The notes: generated from the letters alone by a model not told the origin. Shown: positions 17,410-27,224, counted from the first letter of the stretch. The stretch is DNA of 63,712 nt from Lentibacillus populi (GCA_014642895.1 BMJD01000024.1:1-63712); one strand, 5' to 3'. A program made the numbers and translations.

Positions 17410-17567
17410 ATGAAAAGTTTATACGGTTACCTTTAATTCAGTCCTGTGAGGCTGGCAAGGTGGAACAGATGTAGGTCTGTTGATATCGGACAAAACCTGT
17501 AACTAGCAGTTTAGTAGTTTTTGTCTGTCCAGAAACACCTTGCGAAATTGCAGCAAGGTGTTTTTTT
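17410..17567 (+). promoter_or_regulatory. PyrR-responsive attenuator leader of pyrP
   Basis: The leader carries AGTCCTGTGAGGCT followed by GGCAAGG (17440-17460), which is the conserved PyrR-binding anti-antiterminator of Bacillaceae pyr leaders. An intrinsic terminator follows at 17534-17567 (stem ACACCTTGC/GCAAGGTGT, seven T residues). The intervening sequence can pair as an antiterminator. With UMP, PyrR should stabilise the first hairpin and allow termination; without it transcription proceeds into the permease gene. Confidence 0.87.
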
Positions 17568-17632
17568 GTGGCATTTTTGATTTTCCAACTAGCGGTAACC
17601 GATAAACCAAATTTTATAAGGGAGAGAAAGAT

Positions 17633-18913
17633 ATGGCACATAATGAGATCCAGGTTCACGAGCGGTTACCATTTACCCAAAGCCTTCCATTAGGTATCCA
17701 GCATTTGTTTGCAATGTTTGGTTCCAATGTGTTGGTACCTGTATTATTTGGAATTGATCCAGCAACCATTCTCTTAATGAATGGGTTTGGAACATTATTA
17801 TATATTTTTATAACAAAAGGTAAAATTCCTGCATTTCTCGGCTCCAGCTTTGCCTTCATATCCCCTGTCTTTGTCGTCTTAGGTCAACATGCAGGTGGAT
17901 CCGGTTATAGTTATGTATTAGGCGGCTTCCTGATGGTTGGAATTGTTTTATCTATTGTGGCACTAATCGTCAAATTCGTTGGAACAGCATGGATTGACGT
18001 CATTTTTCCTCCAGCTGCTATGGGAGCGATTGTTGCCGTAATCGGTCTTGAGCTTGTACCAACAGCGGCAGAAATGGCCGGGTGGATCGCCCCGGCAGAT
18101 GCTGATGCAGCCTGGGCAATTGACCCAAAAGTTGCACTGGTTTCCTTTCTGACCCTAAGCATTACCGTTATTTGCTGGGTTACCCTAAGGGGCTTTTTGA
18201 AAATTATTCCTATCTTAATCGGTATTATTGCGGGATATATTATTGCCTATGCAGTCGGTTTAGTCGATTTAACAAAAGTGCAGGAAGCAGCCTGGATCTC
18301 GGCGCCAACCTTTTACCAAATGAAAATAGATTGGTCAGCGATTCTGGTTATCCTGCCTGCAGCACTCGTTATCATACCTGAGCACATCGGCCATTTATTT
18401 GTGACAGGAAATATCGTGAAAAGTGATTTGACAAAAGACCCGGGGCTTGATCGTTCGTTAGCCGGAAATGGTATTTCTACCATTATTTCCAGTTTTATTG
18501 GCTCAACACCAAATACAACATACGGAGAAAATATCGGTGTGCTTGCCATTACCCGCGTTTATTCAACCTGGATTATCGGTATGGCTGCTGTTATGGCTAT
18601 TATCCTATCGTTTTGCGGAAAATTGGCAGCCTTGATTTCATCCATTCCAGCACCGGTGATGGGCGGAGTTTCATTGTTGTTATTCGGTATTATTGCAGCA
18701 AGCGGGCTTAGGATGCTAGTAGAGTCAAAAGTCGATTACAATCGGTCACAAAACTTAATCCTAACCTGTGTTGTTCTCGTTATCGGTATCAGTGGGGCAA
18801 CTGTTCAAATTGGTTCCGTTGCTTTAACCGGAATGGGACTAGCAACAATTGTGGCGATCATTCTTGGATTATTCTTTAAACTGCTTGATGTGTTGAAGTT
18901 GTCGAACGAATAA
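17633..18913 (+). CDS. pyrP: uracil permease PyrP
   Basis: The 426-residue membrane protein belongs to the nucleobase-ascorbate transporter family (UraA/PyrP branch), with about 14 membrane segments. The QHLFAMFGSNVLVP segment, the helix-breaking motif GSSFAFISP, the carboxylate in PEHIGH and the conserved STPNTTYGEN all agree with UraA, where Glu241 and Glu290 equivalents bind uracil. It imports uracil with a proton. GGGAGAG precedes the ATG. It stands outside a pyr biosynthesis operon, but its PyrR leader ties it to that regulon. Confidence 0.93.
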   Translation: MAHNEIQVHERLPFTQSLPLGIQHLFAMFGSNVLVPVLFGIDPATILLMNGFGTLLYIFITKGKIPAFLGSSFAFISPVFVVLGQHAGGSGYSYVLGGFLMVGIVLSIVALIVKFVGTAWIDVIFPPAAMGAIVAVIGLELVPTAAEMAGWIAPADADAAWAIDPKVALVSFLTLSITVICWVTLRGFLKIIPILIGIIAGYIIAYAVGLVDLTKVQEAAWISAPTFYQMKIDWSAILVILPAALVIIPEHIGHLFVTGNIVKSDLTKDPGLDRSLAGNGISTIISSFIGSTPNTTYGENIGVLAITRVYSTWIIGMAAVMAIILSFCGKLAALISSIPAPVMGGVSLLLFGIIAASGLRMLVESKVDYNRSQNLILTCVVLVIGISGATVQIGSVALTGMGLATIVAIILGLFFKLLDVLKLSNE

Positions 18914-19067
18914 TTCATGTCTTTCAATCGATTTTGGAGATGGGTAGAAGTATGAATTAACTTTTTATCAGCTGGATTGCAGCGTTTATCAGCAGTTTTA
19001 ACACAACTTTTGAACTTGTGTTCGGGAGCATTTAATGATTTCTCAGCATTTTTAGTTTTTTTGTAAC

Positions 19068-19109
19068 CATGAATAGAGGTCGTTTACCATGAAACGATCT
19101 CTATTCATG
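19068..19109. terminator. long hairpin between pyrP and topB
   Basis: CATGAATAGAG-TCGTTT pairs with AAACGA-CTCTATTCATG around a short loop, between two convergent genes. The stem of about 18 bases with a single mismatch can serve both sides, although T runs are weak. Confidence 0.6.
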
Positions 19110-19121
19110 TGTAAATCGTTA

Positions 19122-21257
19122 TCATTTCCCAAAGTCCATCTTCCAGCTATAATACGCATTATCCGGATTTTTCTCATATTGCAAATAAGCGTTAAACTTT
19201 TTCCCTTTTTTGCTTGTTAATCCTTTTACATGCACTCGTTTATTTTTTAATAACTGCTTCACCATTGTTTTGGTAACTCGTTTTTTCATCGTCTGCAAGT
19301 ATTTATCATTTTTCCAGATCACAAACTTGCAGCCATTTTTCCAATTACTGCAGCCGAAACCTTTCTTTCCTTCCATTACTTTACCGCCACAATTTGGACA
19401 AGAACCGAGCACTTCGATTGGTTTTGGTGTGGATGATAATTCATTAATAACTGCATCCTGCCCTGCTTTAATAGTTGCAACCGATTCGTTGGTAAACGTA
19501 AAAATGACATTTAGAAAATCTTGTCTCTTCACCTTGCCTTTCTGAATATCGGCCAACGTTTTTTCAAGCCTGCCAGTAAACTCCAGATCAAACAATTCTT
19601 TTACCGGAAAGGTTTCAACAAGCCTTCCGCCAAGACCTGTACACGAGAGATTTTTCCCTTTGCTGGTGATATACCCGATATCCTTTAACTTTTTAATCGT
19701 CTCTGCCCTTGTTGCAGGGGTACCAATGCTAAACCCTGTTAAAATCTGGTCCATTTCCTCTTCTTTATAATTCTTTCCACATGTCTCCATTACCCGCAAT
19801 AATGTTTTTTCGGTATGTTGTTTCGGTGGCTTTGTAACATGAGAAGTAACCTTTGAATCTAGCAAACTTACAATATCGTTTATTTGCACACTTGGTAAAA
19901 GATTATCCTTTGATTGGATATTTTCAACCTTTTTCCACCCCTCTACAAGCTGTACTCTGCCCTTTGATGAAAATTGTCCATTAACCGTGTCGATTTTAGT
20001 CGCAAGTTTTGTCTCTTCATATTCCGCAATCGGCATAAACTGCATAATGAAACGATTTTTAATTGCTGTATAAACAATTTGTTCATCGCTGGACAGACGT
20101 TTCGGTTTTTCATATGTAGGTATGATTGCACTGTGGCTTTCTACTTTGGCATTGTTAAATACTCGCCTCGATTTCCGGAATATGATTTCATCTTTATATG
20201 GCAAATCCTCCGCCATTACCTTTAATACCTTGGCCGTTTTTCCAACAAGGGTTTCTTCTAATGCAACGCTGGATGTCCGTGGATAGGTGATGTATTTCTT
20301 CTCGTATAAACGCTGAGCGATTTTTAATACTTTATCTGAAGTCCAGCCTTTAAATTTGTTCGTTACGTACCCTTGTAAATTGGAAAGGTTAAATAAAGAA
20401 GGGGCCAACTCCTTTTTCTTTTCGACTTGTTTGTTTAATATGGTGCCTTGCTTACCTTGCATCTGCTGCCGGATATTTTCTAGTTTTTCCTTGTTCTTAA
20501 ATTTATCCTCATTTTCTTCCACATATGTACCTTCATATTCCTCATTGTCTTTTGTGTGAAAAATTGCCGTTAATTTAAAATAATCCTCCGGCACGAAAGT
20601 TTCAATTTCCTTATCGCGATCATAAATAATTTTCAGTGTTGGTAATAACACCCGGCCGATATTGAGTGCTTTCCCCTTTCCTTGTTGATATTTCAAAGTA
20701 GCAACAGAAGTTAAATTAATACCGATCACCCAATCAGCCCATTGTCTGGAAACACCGGCATCCTGCAATGATCGCATGGAATCATTTGGTTTCATCGTTT
20801 CCATCCCCCTAATTACCTCATCCCGTGTCCATTCGTTCAGTAATAAACGATAGACAGGCTTATTAGGCTTTGCCCGATAAATAATACTATCCCCAATCAA
20901 CTGTCCTTCTCTGTCATAGTCACAAGCAGAAATAATCATGTCAACATCATGTCGCTTCATTAAATTATGAATGGTTTTTAATTGCTTTGCCGCTCCCTTG
21001 TCTGCCTGCTGTCTATTTCTGGGATCACTTTTTACTTTATATTTAAAGTTTTCCGGGATAAACGGAAAATTATCCAGCTTCCAACGAGACATTTTACTGT
21101 CGTAATCTTTAGCATCGTATAGCTGAACAAGATGACCAAACGCCCATGTGATAATATAGTTATTTCCTTCAAAATATCCATCTCGTTTATGTGTACTATT
21201 TAATGCATCCGCAATATTTTTCGCAACAGATGGCTTTTCGGCTAAAATTAATCGCAT
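19122..21257 (-). CDS. topB: DNA topoisomerase III
   Basis: The 711-residue type IA topoisomerase has the N-terminal Toprim domain (LILAEKPSVAKNIA, and the metal-binding SACDYDREGQ near residue 105). The catalytic tyrosine is in YITYPRTSS near residue 310, and the GIGTPATRAET-like motif follows. At the C-terminus there is a zinc-ribbon-like unit (CPNCGGKV and CSNWKNGC). B. subtilis TopB is about 727 residues. It decatenates precursors and works with a RecQ-type helicase in other bacteria. The ATG at 21257 with AGGTG upstream is preferred to the GTG three codons earlier. It is a single gene. Confidence 0.93.
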   Translation of the reverse strand: MRLILAEKPSVAKNIADALNSTHKRDGYFEGNNYIITWAFGHLVQLYDAKDYDSKMSRWKLDNFPFIPENFKYKVKSDPRNRQQADKGAAKQLKTIHNLMKRHDVDMIISACDYDREGQLIGDSIIYRAKPNKPVYRLLLNEWTRDEVIRGMETMKPNDSMRSLQDAGVSRQWADWVIGINLTSVATLKYQQGKGKALNIGRVLLPTLKIIYDRDKEIETFVPEDYFKLTAIFHTKDNEEYEGTYVEENEDKFKNKEKLENIRQQMQGKQGTILNKQVEKKKELAPSLFNLSNLQGYVTNKFKGWTSDKVLKIAQRLYEKKYITYPRTSSVALEETLVGKTAKVLKVMAEDLPYKDEIIFRKSRRVFNNAKVESHSAIIPTYEKPKRLSSDEQIVYTAIKNRFIMQFMPIAEYEETKLATKIDTVNGQFSSKGRVQLVEGWKKVENIQSKDNLLPSVQINDIVSLLDSKVTSHVTKPPKQHTEKTLLRVMETCGKNYKEEEMDQILTGFSIGTPATRAETIKKLKDIGYITSKGKNLSCTGLGGRLVETFPVKELFDLEFTGRLEKTLADIQKGKVKRQDFLNVIFTFTNESVATIKAGQDAVINELSSTPKPIEVLGSCPNCGGKVMEGKKGFGCSNWKNGCKFVIWKNDKYLQTMKKRVTKTMVKQLLKNKRVHVKGLTSKKGKKFNAYLQYEKNPDNAYYSWKMDFGK

Positions 21258-21324
21258 TCCTATCACCTATTTTCATAATTTATGTGGGTTTGGCAAAGAA
21301 TAAGATGGACTGGAGGGATATACG

Positions 21325-21492
21325 GTGGACAAAAAAAGAAAGAAACCTGACGCATATGATGATGTGCTCGCACCTGGAATTGATCCAGATGATTCATTCG
21401 GAAAAGATGCCACAAAATCCGAAATCGAAAGCGGCCAATCAACAAAGGTTACGAAACTGACGTATGACGAGTATGACCCAAGTGAAAAATAG
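21325..21492 (+). CDS. 55-residue acidic hydrophilic protein
   Basis: A plus-strand frame with a GTG start at 21325 and GGAGGG just upstream encodes 55 residues. It starts with a basic cluster (DKKRKKPDAYDD) and continues with an acidic segment rich in Asp and Glu (LAPGIDPDDSF, TYDEYDP). There is no signal, membrane segment or cysteine. A hairpin with a T run at 21594-21621 may end its transcript. It is divergent from topB. I do not recognise it; such peptides are common as uncharacterised Bacillaceae genes. Confidence 0.55.
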   Translation: MDKKRKKPDAYDDVLAPGIDPDDSFGKDATKSEIESGQSTKVTKLTYDEYDPSEK

Positions 21493-22033
21493 CTCACTCC
21501 TGTCCATGGAGGATGCTGTTAACTAGTGAAAATCGATTTTTATCCCATACAATAACTATAGCATATCATTTAGAATTTACGAACATTAGTTTTAAAACCA
21601 TTCTACTCTGGATGGTTTTTTCTTGTTCAATTATTGTAAGACCGAAAGTAAAAAAACATATATTGCAGCTTTGCAAATTGAACAAAAAGTGAGTCAATTT
21701 ATTTACCCAGATAAACGCTAAGGGGTGAAAAACAGATAGCACGGATAATCGCAACTTGGTCCACTTGTTAAATCAAAGTTACTGATTTATTGGAAACGAC
21801 GATGCCCCCATCCGCTCCGAGTTACTGGAGCATCTATGCAACTGCTATCTTCTTTATGGTGTATGATACCGATATTGCTGCTGGTTCGTTTGTTTGGGTT
21901 TGGAAAACGCTGTCCTTTTATTTGCTCTTAGAAGAGGCTGTTCAAAAAATAAAAATTGTATACATAACAAGATACGAATAGCGGAACCTAATTAATGAGC
22001 GTTATGCTCAAAAATCGCGGGAGGTTATATTCT
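21493..22033. other. 541-bp region without a supported gene
   Basis: Apart from the hairpin at 21594-21621 and the ribosome site of the glutamine-rich gene near 22018-22026 I see nothing firm here. A frame at 21790-21981 has no ribosome site and no coding-like composition. Confidence 0.5.
21594..21621 (+). terminator. terminator downstream of the acidic peptide gene
   Basis: AAAACCATTC and a GGATGGTTTT arm form a short stem followed by a T run (TTTTTTC) on the plus strand, about 100 bases after the acidic peptide stop. Confidence 0.55.
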
Positions 22034-22336
22034 ATGGCTCAACAAAATTCACAGCAACAATTACAACAGGCATTGCAGCAAGCACAACAGGCTCAGCAAG
22101 CGGTTCAGCAGGCGCAAACAAGCGCGAATCCGCAAGCTGTCCAACAAGCACAACAGCAACTGCAGCAGGCTCAGCAAGGGTTGCAAAATGCTCAAGCCCA
22201 GGCTGGTGCAAGCGGACAACAAAACACCCAGTTGCAGCAGGCACAGCAGCAATTACAGCAAGCGTACCAGCAAATGCAACAGGCGCAGCAGTCCCAACAA
22301 GCACAAAGCAACCAGCAAAACAATAGCTTTCAGTAA
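22034..22336 (+). CDS. glutamine/alanine-rich low-complexity protein
   Basis: The 100-residue protein is built almost entirely of Gln, Ala and Ser with repeated units of the type QQAQQ, QQLQQAQQ and AVQQA. It has no cysteines or hydrophobic core and its tail is NNSFQ. An ideal GGGAGG ribosome site precedes the ATG at 22034 and a strong terminator follows, so it is a real single-gene unit. The alternation of Gln-Gln with Ala/Leu could form an extended helix or coiled coil. The composition faintly recalls gamma-type small acid-soluble spore proteins, which are also Gln-rich with few hydrophobics, but it lacks their germination-protease site. Function unknown. Confidence 0.72.
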   Translation: MAQQNSQQQLQQALQQAQQAQQAVQQAQTSANPQAVQQAQQQLQQAQQGLQNAQAQAGASGQQNTQLQQAQQQLQQAYQQMQQAQQSQQAQSNQQNNSFQ

Positions 22337-22348
22337 GGGTGAAATTAC

Positions 22349-22380
22349 AAAAAGGAATCTCAAAATGGGATTCCTTTTTT
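22349..22380 (+). terminator. terminator of the glutamine-rich gene
   Basis: AAAAGGAATCTC pairs with GGGATTCCTTTTTT over a short A-rich loop. Both A and T runs make it symmetric, so it can also end the convergent PBP transcript. Confidence 0.82.
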
Positions 22381-22445
22381 AAATGCTTCTCCATTTTTTT
22401 GCCGATTTTGCACGGATTTCACTACTATTCATACATTCCAAATTA

Positions 22446-23969
22446 CTACTGCTCATATCCTTCTGTAATTAGTTTAACAATCCGATCCTCGATATCAGGT
22501 CCTTCCTCTTCATCCAATAGGTTATTAAGCATAATGGAAAAGATCAGCATTTCTCCAACAGCTGTTTTGACATAGCCGGACAACGTACTAACGCCATGAA
22601 TGGTCCCCGTTTTTGCTTGTACCTTTCCCTTCATATCCTCTAGCCGATTCCGCAATGTCCCGCCAACCATCCGGCCTTCTTCTCCGGAAACCGGCAATGC
22701 CTGCAGATACGAGGGAAACCAGTCTTCTTCCTGTATATTGTATAGTAATCTGGTGATCTGATTAGGCGGTACTAAATCAATGTGTGATATTCCCGAACCA
22801 TCACGAATCAGCAATGTGTCTATATCCATTCCAATTTCCTCAAGTGCCGTCTCTACCACTTCTAAACCTTTTTCCCAGCTACCTTCATCGTGAACAACTT
22901 TGCCCATTTCTTTTACGAAAACTTCCGCATGAGTATTGTTACTTAATTTCATAAAAGGAATGAGCATCTCTGACAATGGCATCGATTGATGAGAAATAAG
23001 TTTCTCCGCCTTGTCCGGTGTATCACCCGCCTGTATTTTTCCAGATAAGTAAATATCATTTTTATCCAATGACTGTCGAAAAAGATCCAAGGTATAACCA
23101 GTGGGCTCCCACACCGCCATCCACTCTTTTATAGTTGACGATTCAACCGGAATTTCCCCTTCTATTGTAAAAACATTCGTTCCGTGCTTGCGCTCAATCG
23201 TAATATCCTCTTCCTCACCAGCCGCTACGGTTTTTGCATTATTCACAATGCGTATGTAATCTGTTTCAGGTGTCACGGTATAGTTTACTTCCTCCCCAGG
23301 GGAACTACCCGGGCTAGCCTCGATAATAACGGTCCCAGCATCATAATCCTCATTCGGCGAAACGGTTAATGCGGAAATTTGTGCCCCATAATAATAATGT
23401 TCATCACTCCAAATTAAATCAGGTGATAGCCGTACATCATCATACCATGTATCATCACCAACAAGATCTCCATCAATTGTTTTGATGCCACTTTCCCGCA
23501 GTTTCTGAGCAAACGCATCAAAATCGCTTGGTAATAATGTCGGATCACCTTTTCCTTTCAGATATAGGCTTCCCTTTAGCTTACTCCCTTTTACGGATCC
23601 CTCCGTCAAAATCTCCGTCGTAAATCTATAATCTTCACCTAAAACCGAAAGTGCGGATGCTGCAGTCAGTAATTTCATGTTGGAAGCAGGTCTTAAACGT
23701 GTATCACCCATATGTTCGTATACTATTTCACCAGTTACAGATGAACGAATACTTATTCCAATTAAAGCCCCCTGTAAAAGAAGCTCATTTTGGATAAATT
23801 TATCCAATTCGTGCTTTAGTTTAATTGTTTTAACCGGTTCTGTTTTCATAACGCTTGCCTCCTCCCCCTCAAGAACTGATTTCCTATCATTGTCAGAAGG
23901 TACAGAAGCTGCAACAAGGATGAGTAAAAGTATCATGAAACTGCATAACCCGATTTTTAAATAGCGCAT
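22446..23969 (-). CDS. dacC: D-alanyl-D-alanine carboxypeptidase/endopeptidase (PBP4a-like, S13 family)
   Basis: The 507-residue protein has an N-terminal signal or anchor ([13 protein letters not shown] type), then the S13 catalytic motifs: the active serine in [12 protein letters not shown], the SxN element in KLSNNTHAE and KTG in [11 protein letters not shown] large insert domain lies between the first two motifs, as in B. subtilis DacC (about 491 residues). It hydrolyses the terminal D-alanine or cross-links of peptidoglycan outside the membrane. AAAGGGTG precedes the ATG at 23969; an in-frame ATG at 24017 would spoil the signal peptide. It is a single gene. Confidence 0.88.
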   Translation of the reverse strand: MRYLKIGLCSFMILLLILVAASVPSDNDRKSVLEGEEASVMKTEPVKTIKLKHELDKFIQNELLLQGALIGISIRSSVTGEIVYEHMGDTRLRPASNMKLLTAASALSVLGEDYRFTTEILTEGSVKGSKLKGSLYLKGKGDPTLLPSDFDAFAQKLRESGIKTIDGDLVGDDTWYDDVRLSPDLIWSDEHYYYGAQISALTVSPNEDYDAGTVIIEASPGSSPGEEVNYTVTPETDYIRIVNNAKTVAAGEEEDITIERKHGTNVFTIEGEIPVESSTIKEWMAVWEPTGYTLDLFRQSLDKNDIYLSGKIQAGDTPDKAEKLISHQSMPLSEMLIPFMKLSNNTHAEVFVKEMGKVVHDEGSWEKGLEVVETALEEIGMDIDTLLIRDGSGISHIDLVPPNQITRLLYNIQEEDWFPSYLQALPVSGEEGRMVGGTLRNRLEDMKGKVQAKTGTIHGVSTLSGYVKTAVGEMLIFSIMLNNLLDEEEGPDIEDRIVKLITEGYEQ

Positions 23970-24047
23970 TTTAGCACCCTTTCTGAGCAGCTTTTCCTTC
24001 CTAATCAGTAATTCCACATAGAGATGTCAGATTCCTTCATTTACGAG

Positions 24048-24079
24048 AAACAAAGTCACCCTTAAGGGTGACTTTGTTT
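24048..24079. terminator. hairpin downstream of the GMC dehydrogenase gene
   Basis: AAACAAAGTCACCCTT and AAGGGTGACTTTGTTT form a perfect 16-bp inverted repeat with no loop spacing. It lies between the end of the GMC gene and the start of the PBP gene on the same strand. The rest of the 335-bp gap (23970-24304) shows no supported gene. Confidence 0.65.
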
Positions 24080-24304
24080 GCGGTTTAACTGAATTATCTT
24101 CGTCGTTCATTCATGAATTCGTTGTCCGTTGTGTTGTTCCAAATGCTGAACAATTTCACGGATTTTTTCGGGTCAAAAACATCAAAACTAATGATTAACC
24201 TGAAAAAAACATACAAAAAACATACATTCCGACCGACACGCAGGATTTATATTATAACCGACGTTTGTAAGCATTTTCCTACCTTCTTCAGGAGAATACA
24301 GTAG

Positions 24305-26020
24305 TTAAGCAAGCATACCGCCATTTTTATGGTATTTCATGATTCCTTCAGCAGCCCGATACGCTAAAGCACCAACAGTTCCGGTTGGATTGTAGCCGCC
24401 ATTGTGCGGAAACGCCGTTGCACCAACAACAAACAAGTTATCCATATCCCACATTTGCGAATAATTATTAACGGCTGAAGTTTCCGGATCCGCACCCATA
24501 ATAACCCCACCTGTATTATGAGTGGACTGATAAACTGTTATATCATATGGACCTAATTCTTCCATTGCATCAATCTTATCTGCACCCATCTCCTTAAGGA
24601 TTTCACTACACTTTTGGGCTGTGAATTTCGCAAGGCTTCGATCCTGATCTTCAAAATCAAAGGTCATACGAACAAGTGGATCGCCAAATGTATCCTTGTA
24701 GACGGGGTCAAGGTCTAGATAATGGTGTTTATACGGCATACTGGCTCCTTGTACACCAATTGATAATGTTCGATTTATATAATTTAGCGATTTTTCTTTA
24801 AATTCCTTGCCCCATGTTGGCGAACCTTTTGGAATGGGATTATTCGCTATTGGTCTTTTCCCTGTTTGAGTTAGAGAAAGATAACCACCATGAATAAAAT
24901 CAAGATCAGTATGGTCAAAATTGTCGCCGTTAAAGTCATCGATAACCATACCAAGTGCCCCTGCCCCAGCAAAATTATTGAACTGTTTATCTTTGAAGTA
25001 ACCAGAAGCTGCACCTTTTACAACTTGATAGGCATAGTTTTTACCGATAACGCCAGTTCCGGTTGCAGGGTCATACGGGCGTCCAATTTTGGAGTTTAAT
25101 AAAGTCTTTACATTATTGAAGACATAACTTGTCAAAACGACTACATCTGCAGGCTGCTCAATTTCTTCTCCAGTAGTAAGGTCCGTATAAAGGACACCGG
25201 TAGCTTTACCATCCTTATGTAAAACCCTGCGCACCCATGAATGTGTACGTAAATCAAATTTCCCCGTCTTATTGGCAACTGGAATGACGGTGACAACAGG
25301 ATCAGCTTTCGCCCCATATTCACAACCAAACCGCTCACAAAATGCACAATACTGGCATGCCGCTCTTGCTATGCCATCCGGATTTGTATAGTTTTCCGAT
25401 AAATTGGCGGACGGTATCATATATGGGTGATACTTCAAATTTTCCGTTGCTTTCTTAAACATTTTCAATTGCGGGGACTGTTTCATTGGACCTGTCGGGT
25501 ATTTATCGGAGCGTTTTCCGCCCAGTGGATTCTCTTCTCCTGATATACCAGCCATTTTCTCAAATTGATCGTAGTACGGCTCCAGCTCATCATACGTAAT
25601 CCCCCAATCCTGAATGGTCATATCGGCCGGAACTTTATTCTTACCATATTTTTCAATCGTTCTGCTGCGTATTTCGAAATCATAAGGCAAGAAACGAAAT
25701 GTCATCCCATTCCAATGAACGCCTGCACCTCCAAGCCCTTCTCCTAAGAGAAATGATCCATATTGCCGCATTGGTAATGCCCGTATTTTTTCATTTCTGC
25801 GAAAGGTAAGCGTATCCTTTGACAAATCCTGCATTAATTCATAGCGAATCGCATATCGCAATTCATCGTGGACCATGTAATAATCTTCCGTATGTCTTTC
25901 TTCCCCTTTTTCCAGCCCTACGACGTTAAGGCCTTTCTTTGTCAGTTCTGATGCTATAATACCTCCACCCCAGCCGACTCCAACAATCACGACATCCGTT
26001 TTCGGCAATTTTTTCGCCAT
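24305..26020 (-). CDS. GMC-family oxidoreductase, catalytic subunit
   Basis: The 571-residue flavoprotein starts with a dinucleotide-binding motif (VVIVGVGWGGGIIASEL). A cysteine-rich segment CQYCAFCERFGCEYGAKA sits near residue 220, and the GMC C-terminal domain has SQxxxNTGGVxMG-like STHNTGGVIMGAD and NPTGTVGALAYRAAEGI. It resembles the large subunit of membrane-bound gluconate 2-dehydrogenase, which oxidises sugar acids or alcohols. It has no signal of its own, so it is probably exported together with the Tat-signalled small subunit encoded upstream. GC-rich repeat copy A lies between the two genes. No cytochrome subunit is present in the window, so the electron acceptor is unknown. Confidence 0.85.
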   Translation of the reverse strand: MAKKLPKTDVVIVGVGWGGGIIASELTKKGLNVVGLEKGEERHTEDYYMVHDELRYAIRYELMQDLSKDTLTFRRNEKIRALPMRQYGSFLLGEGLGGAGVHWNGMTFRFLPYDFEIRSRTIEKYGKNKVPADMTIQDWGITYDELEPYYDQFEKMAGISGEENPLGGKRSDKYPTGPMKQSPQLKMFKKATENLKYHPYMIPSANLSENYTNPDGIARAACQYCAFCERFGCEYGAKADPVVTVIPVANKTGKFDLRTHSWVRRVLHKDGKATGVLYTDLTTGEEIEQPADVVVLTSYVFNNVKTLLNSKIGRPYDPATGTGVIGKNYAYQVVKGAASGYFKDKQFNNFAGAGALGMVIDDFNGDNFDHTDLDFIHGGYLSLTQTGKRPIANNPIPKGSPTWGKEFKEKSLNYINRTLSIGVQGASMPYKHHYLDLDPVYKDTFGDPLVRMTFDFEDQDRSLAKFTAQKCSEILKEMGADKIDAMEELGPYDITVYQSTHNTGGVIMGADPETSAVNNYSQMWDMDNLFVVGATAFPHNGGYNPTGTVGALAYRAAEGIMKYHKNGGMLA

Positions 26021-26087
26021 TCTTTCATCCTCCTCATTTCATTTATGCTACGATAAGAAAATATAAATCAAGCACATATTCTACACG

Positions 26088-26273
26088 TCAGGGTAGGCCT
26101 CGTCCGGCTCCAGCGCCCAGCGACTAGTGGACAACACCCGCCTCCGTATGATAAGTCAACATCGATTACAGGGGAAGTTCGGTTAAAACCGCGACGACAA
26201 TCGCCACACCGAACCACCCTGCTTGGCAGGGCGAGAGTCCATACGTCGCTAAACGGGCGCTTCCGCCTTTGTT
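26088..26273. repeat. modular GC-rich intergenic repeat, copy A
   Basis: This copy has the CGTCCGGCTCCAGCGCC end on the left and the GGGCGCTTCCGCCTTTGTT end on the right. Its middle holds the GTTCGGTTAAAACCGC hairpin cassette that is also in copy D, and lacks the GTTTCCTTTATCTCC core of the others. It separates the small and large dehydrogenase subunit genes and starts right after the small-subunit stop codon. Confidence 0.85.
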
Positions 26274-26275
26274 TT

Positions 26276-27022
26276 TTACATATGATCACGTAAACTACTT
26301 GGCTCCATTTTCTTGAAATCTCCTTCAATAATGTCCGTGTAGCCCATCTGATCTCCCGGATAATTTCTCATCCTCCATCCTTCCATATCAATATTACCGC
26401 CATAAAGAGGATCACTATACAAACCTTCCAATGTCATACTTCGAAGCAAATTAAAAAAACCGCTTGGTGATATTGTGCTTAATTTAACCTTATCTTCCTG
26501 AAAGTCTTTTAGAATGTTATCTTGTTGGTCCTCTGTAATCTCTGTAAACCCCTTTTTATGTTTCTGATGGCTATAGTTTTGCATTTCCCGTAAGCCAACC
26601 CTGAAAATTTCCCGGCGTTTTAACCTGCCCTGATACCCTTGAACTTTTTCGCCGTGGAAGAATGGAGGTTCCATGTAGTCCCTTGCATTAAACCCATAAG
26701 ATCCGGCTAGCTGATGGTCAATATAATAGGCTACACCTAAATCGCCTGCTCCAGGACCATGTTCATCCTTTGGAAAAATACGTTCTGTCGCGGCTTCCGT
26801 TGTTTTAAATTCAGCCTGGCTGAGATACATGAGTGCTTGATTATAGCTTTTGTTTTTTACGTTTTTAGTAGCCTTTTGTTCTTCTTTATCGCCAACGTCC
26901 CACGGAATCATGCTGCCAATTACTCCACCAACAGCAAGACCGCCAACGGCTATCCCGGAATTTTTTAAAAATTTTCGACGTGATACATCTTCTCCGTGTT
27001 TACTCTGATTTTCGTCTGCCAA
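26276..27022 (-). CDS. gluconate 2-dehydrogenase subunit 3-like protein with Tat signal
   Basis: The 248-residue protein starts with a twin-arginine signal: SRRKFLKN followed by a glycine/alanine-rich hydrophobic segment to about residue 50. The rest matches the gluconate 2-dehydrogenase subunit 3 family, with FKTTEAATERIFPKDEHGPGAGDLGVAYYIDHQL. This small subunit pairs with a GMC flavoprotein and guides the complex through the Tat pathway. I place the start at the TTG at 27022: AAGGAGGT stands seven bases before it. The frame from 27058 lacks a ribosome site. The GMC gene follows after repeat copy A, so the operon may now be split or attenuated by the repeat. Confidence 0.82.
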   Translation of the reverse strand: MADENQSKHGEDVSRRKFLKNSGIAVGGLAVGGVIGSMIPWDVGDKEEQKATKNVKNKSYNQALMYLSQAEFKTTEAATERIFPKDEHGPGAGDLGVAYYIDHQLAGSYGFNARDYMEPPFFHGEKVQGYQGRLKRREIFRVGLREMQNYSHQKHKKGFTEITEDQQDNILKDFQEDKVKLSTISPSGFFNLLRSMTLEGLYSDPLYGGNIDMEGWRMRNYPGDQMGYTDIIEGDFKKMEPSSLRDHM

Positions 27023-27224
27023 TCCATAGACCTCCTTACGAAAAGTATTTTTAGTCATTTTATCCTGAATTAACGGGCAGTAAGACCCCCCAATGAATGA
27101 AGTTTCATTTTATTATGTCACCAAAATTAGCCATTCATGCATAAAAAAACATAATTATCCACTCATGCCAAAAACTAAACTGGGTAAAATAAAAAAGATC
27201 ATAAAATGATGGAGGGAAAGAATA

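Noticed and set aside
21566-21981. Frames on both strands between the acidic peptide and the glutamine-rich gene
   Set aside because: No ribosome sites, no family pattern, and one crosses a likely terminator.
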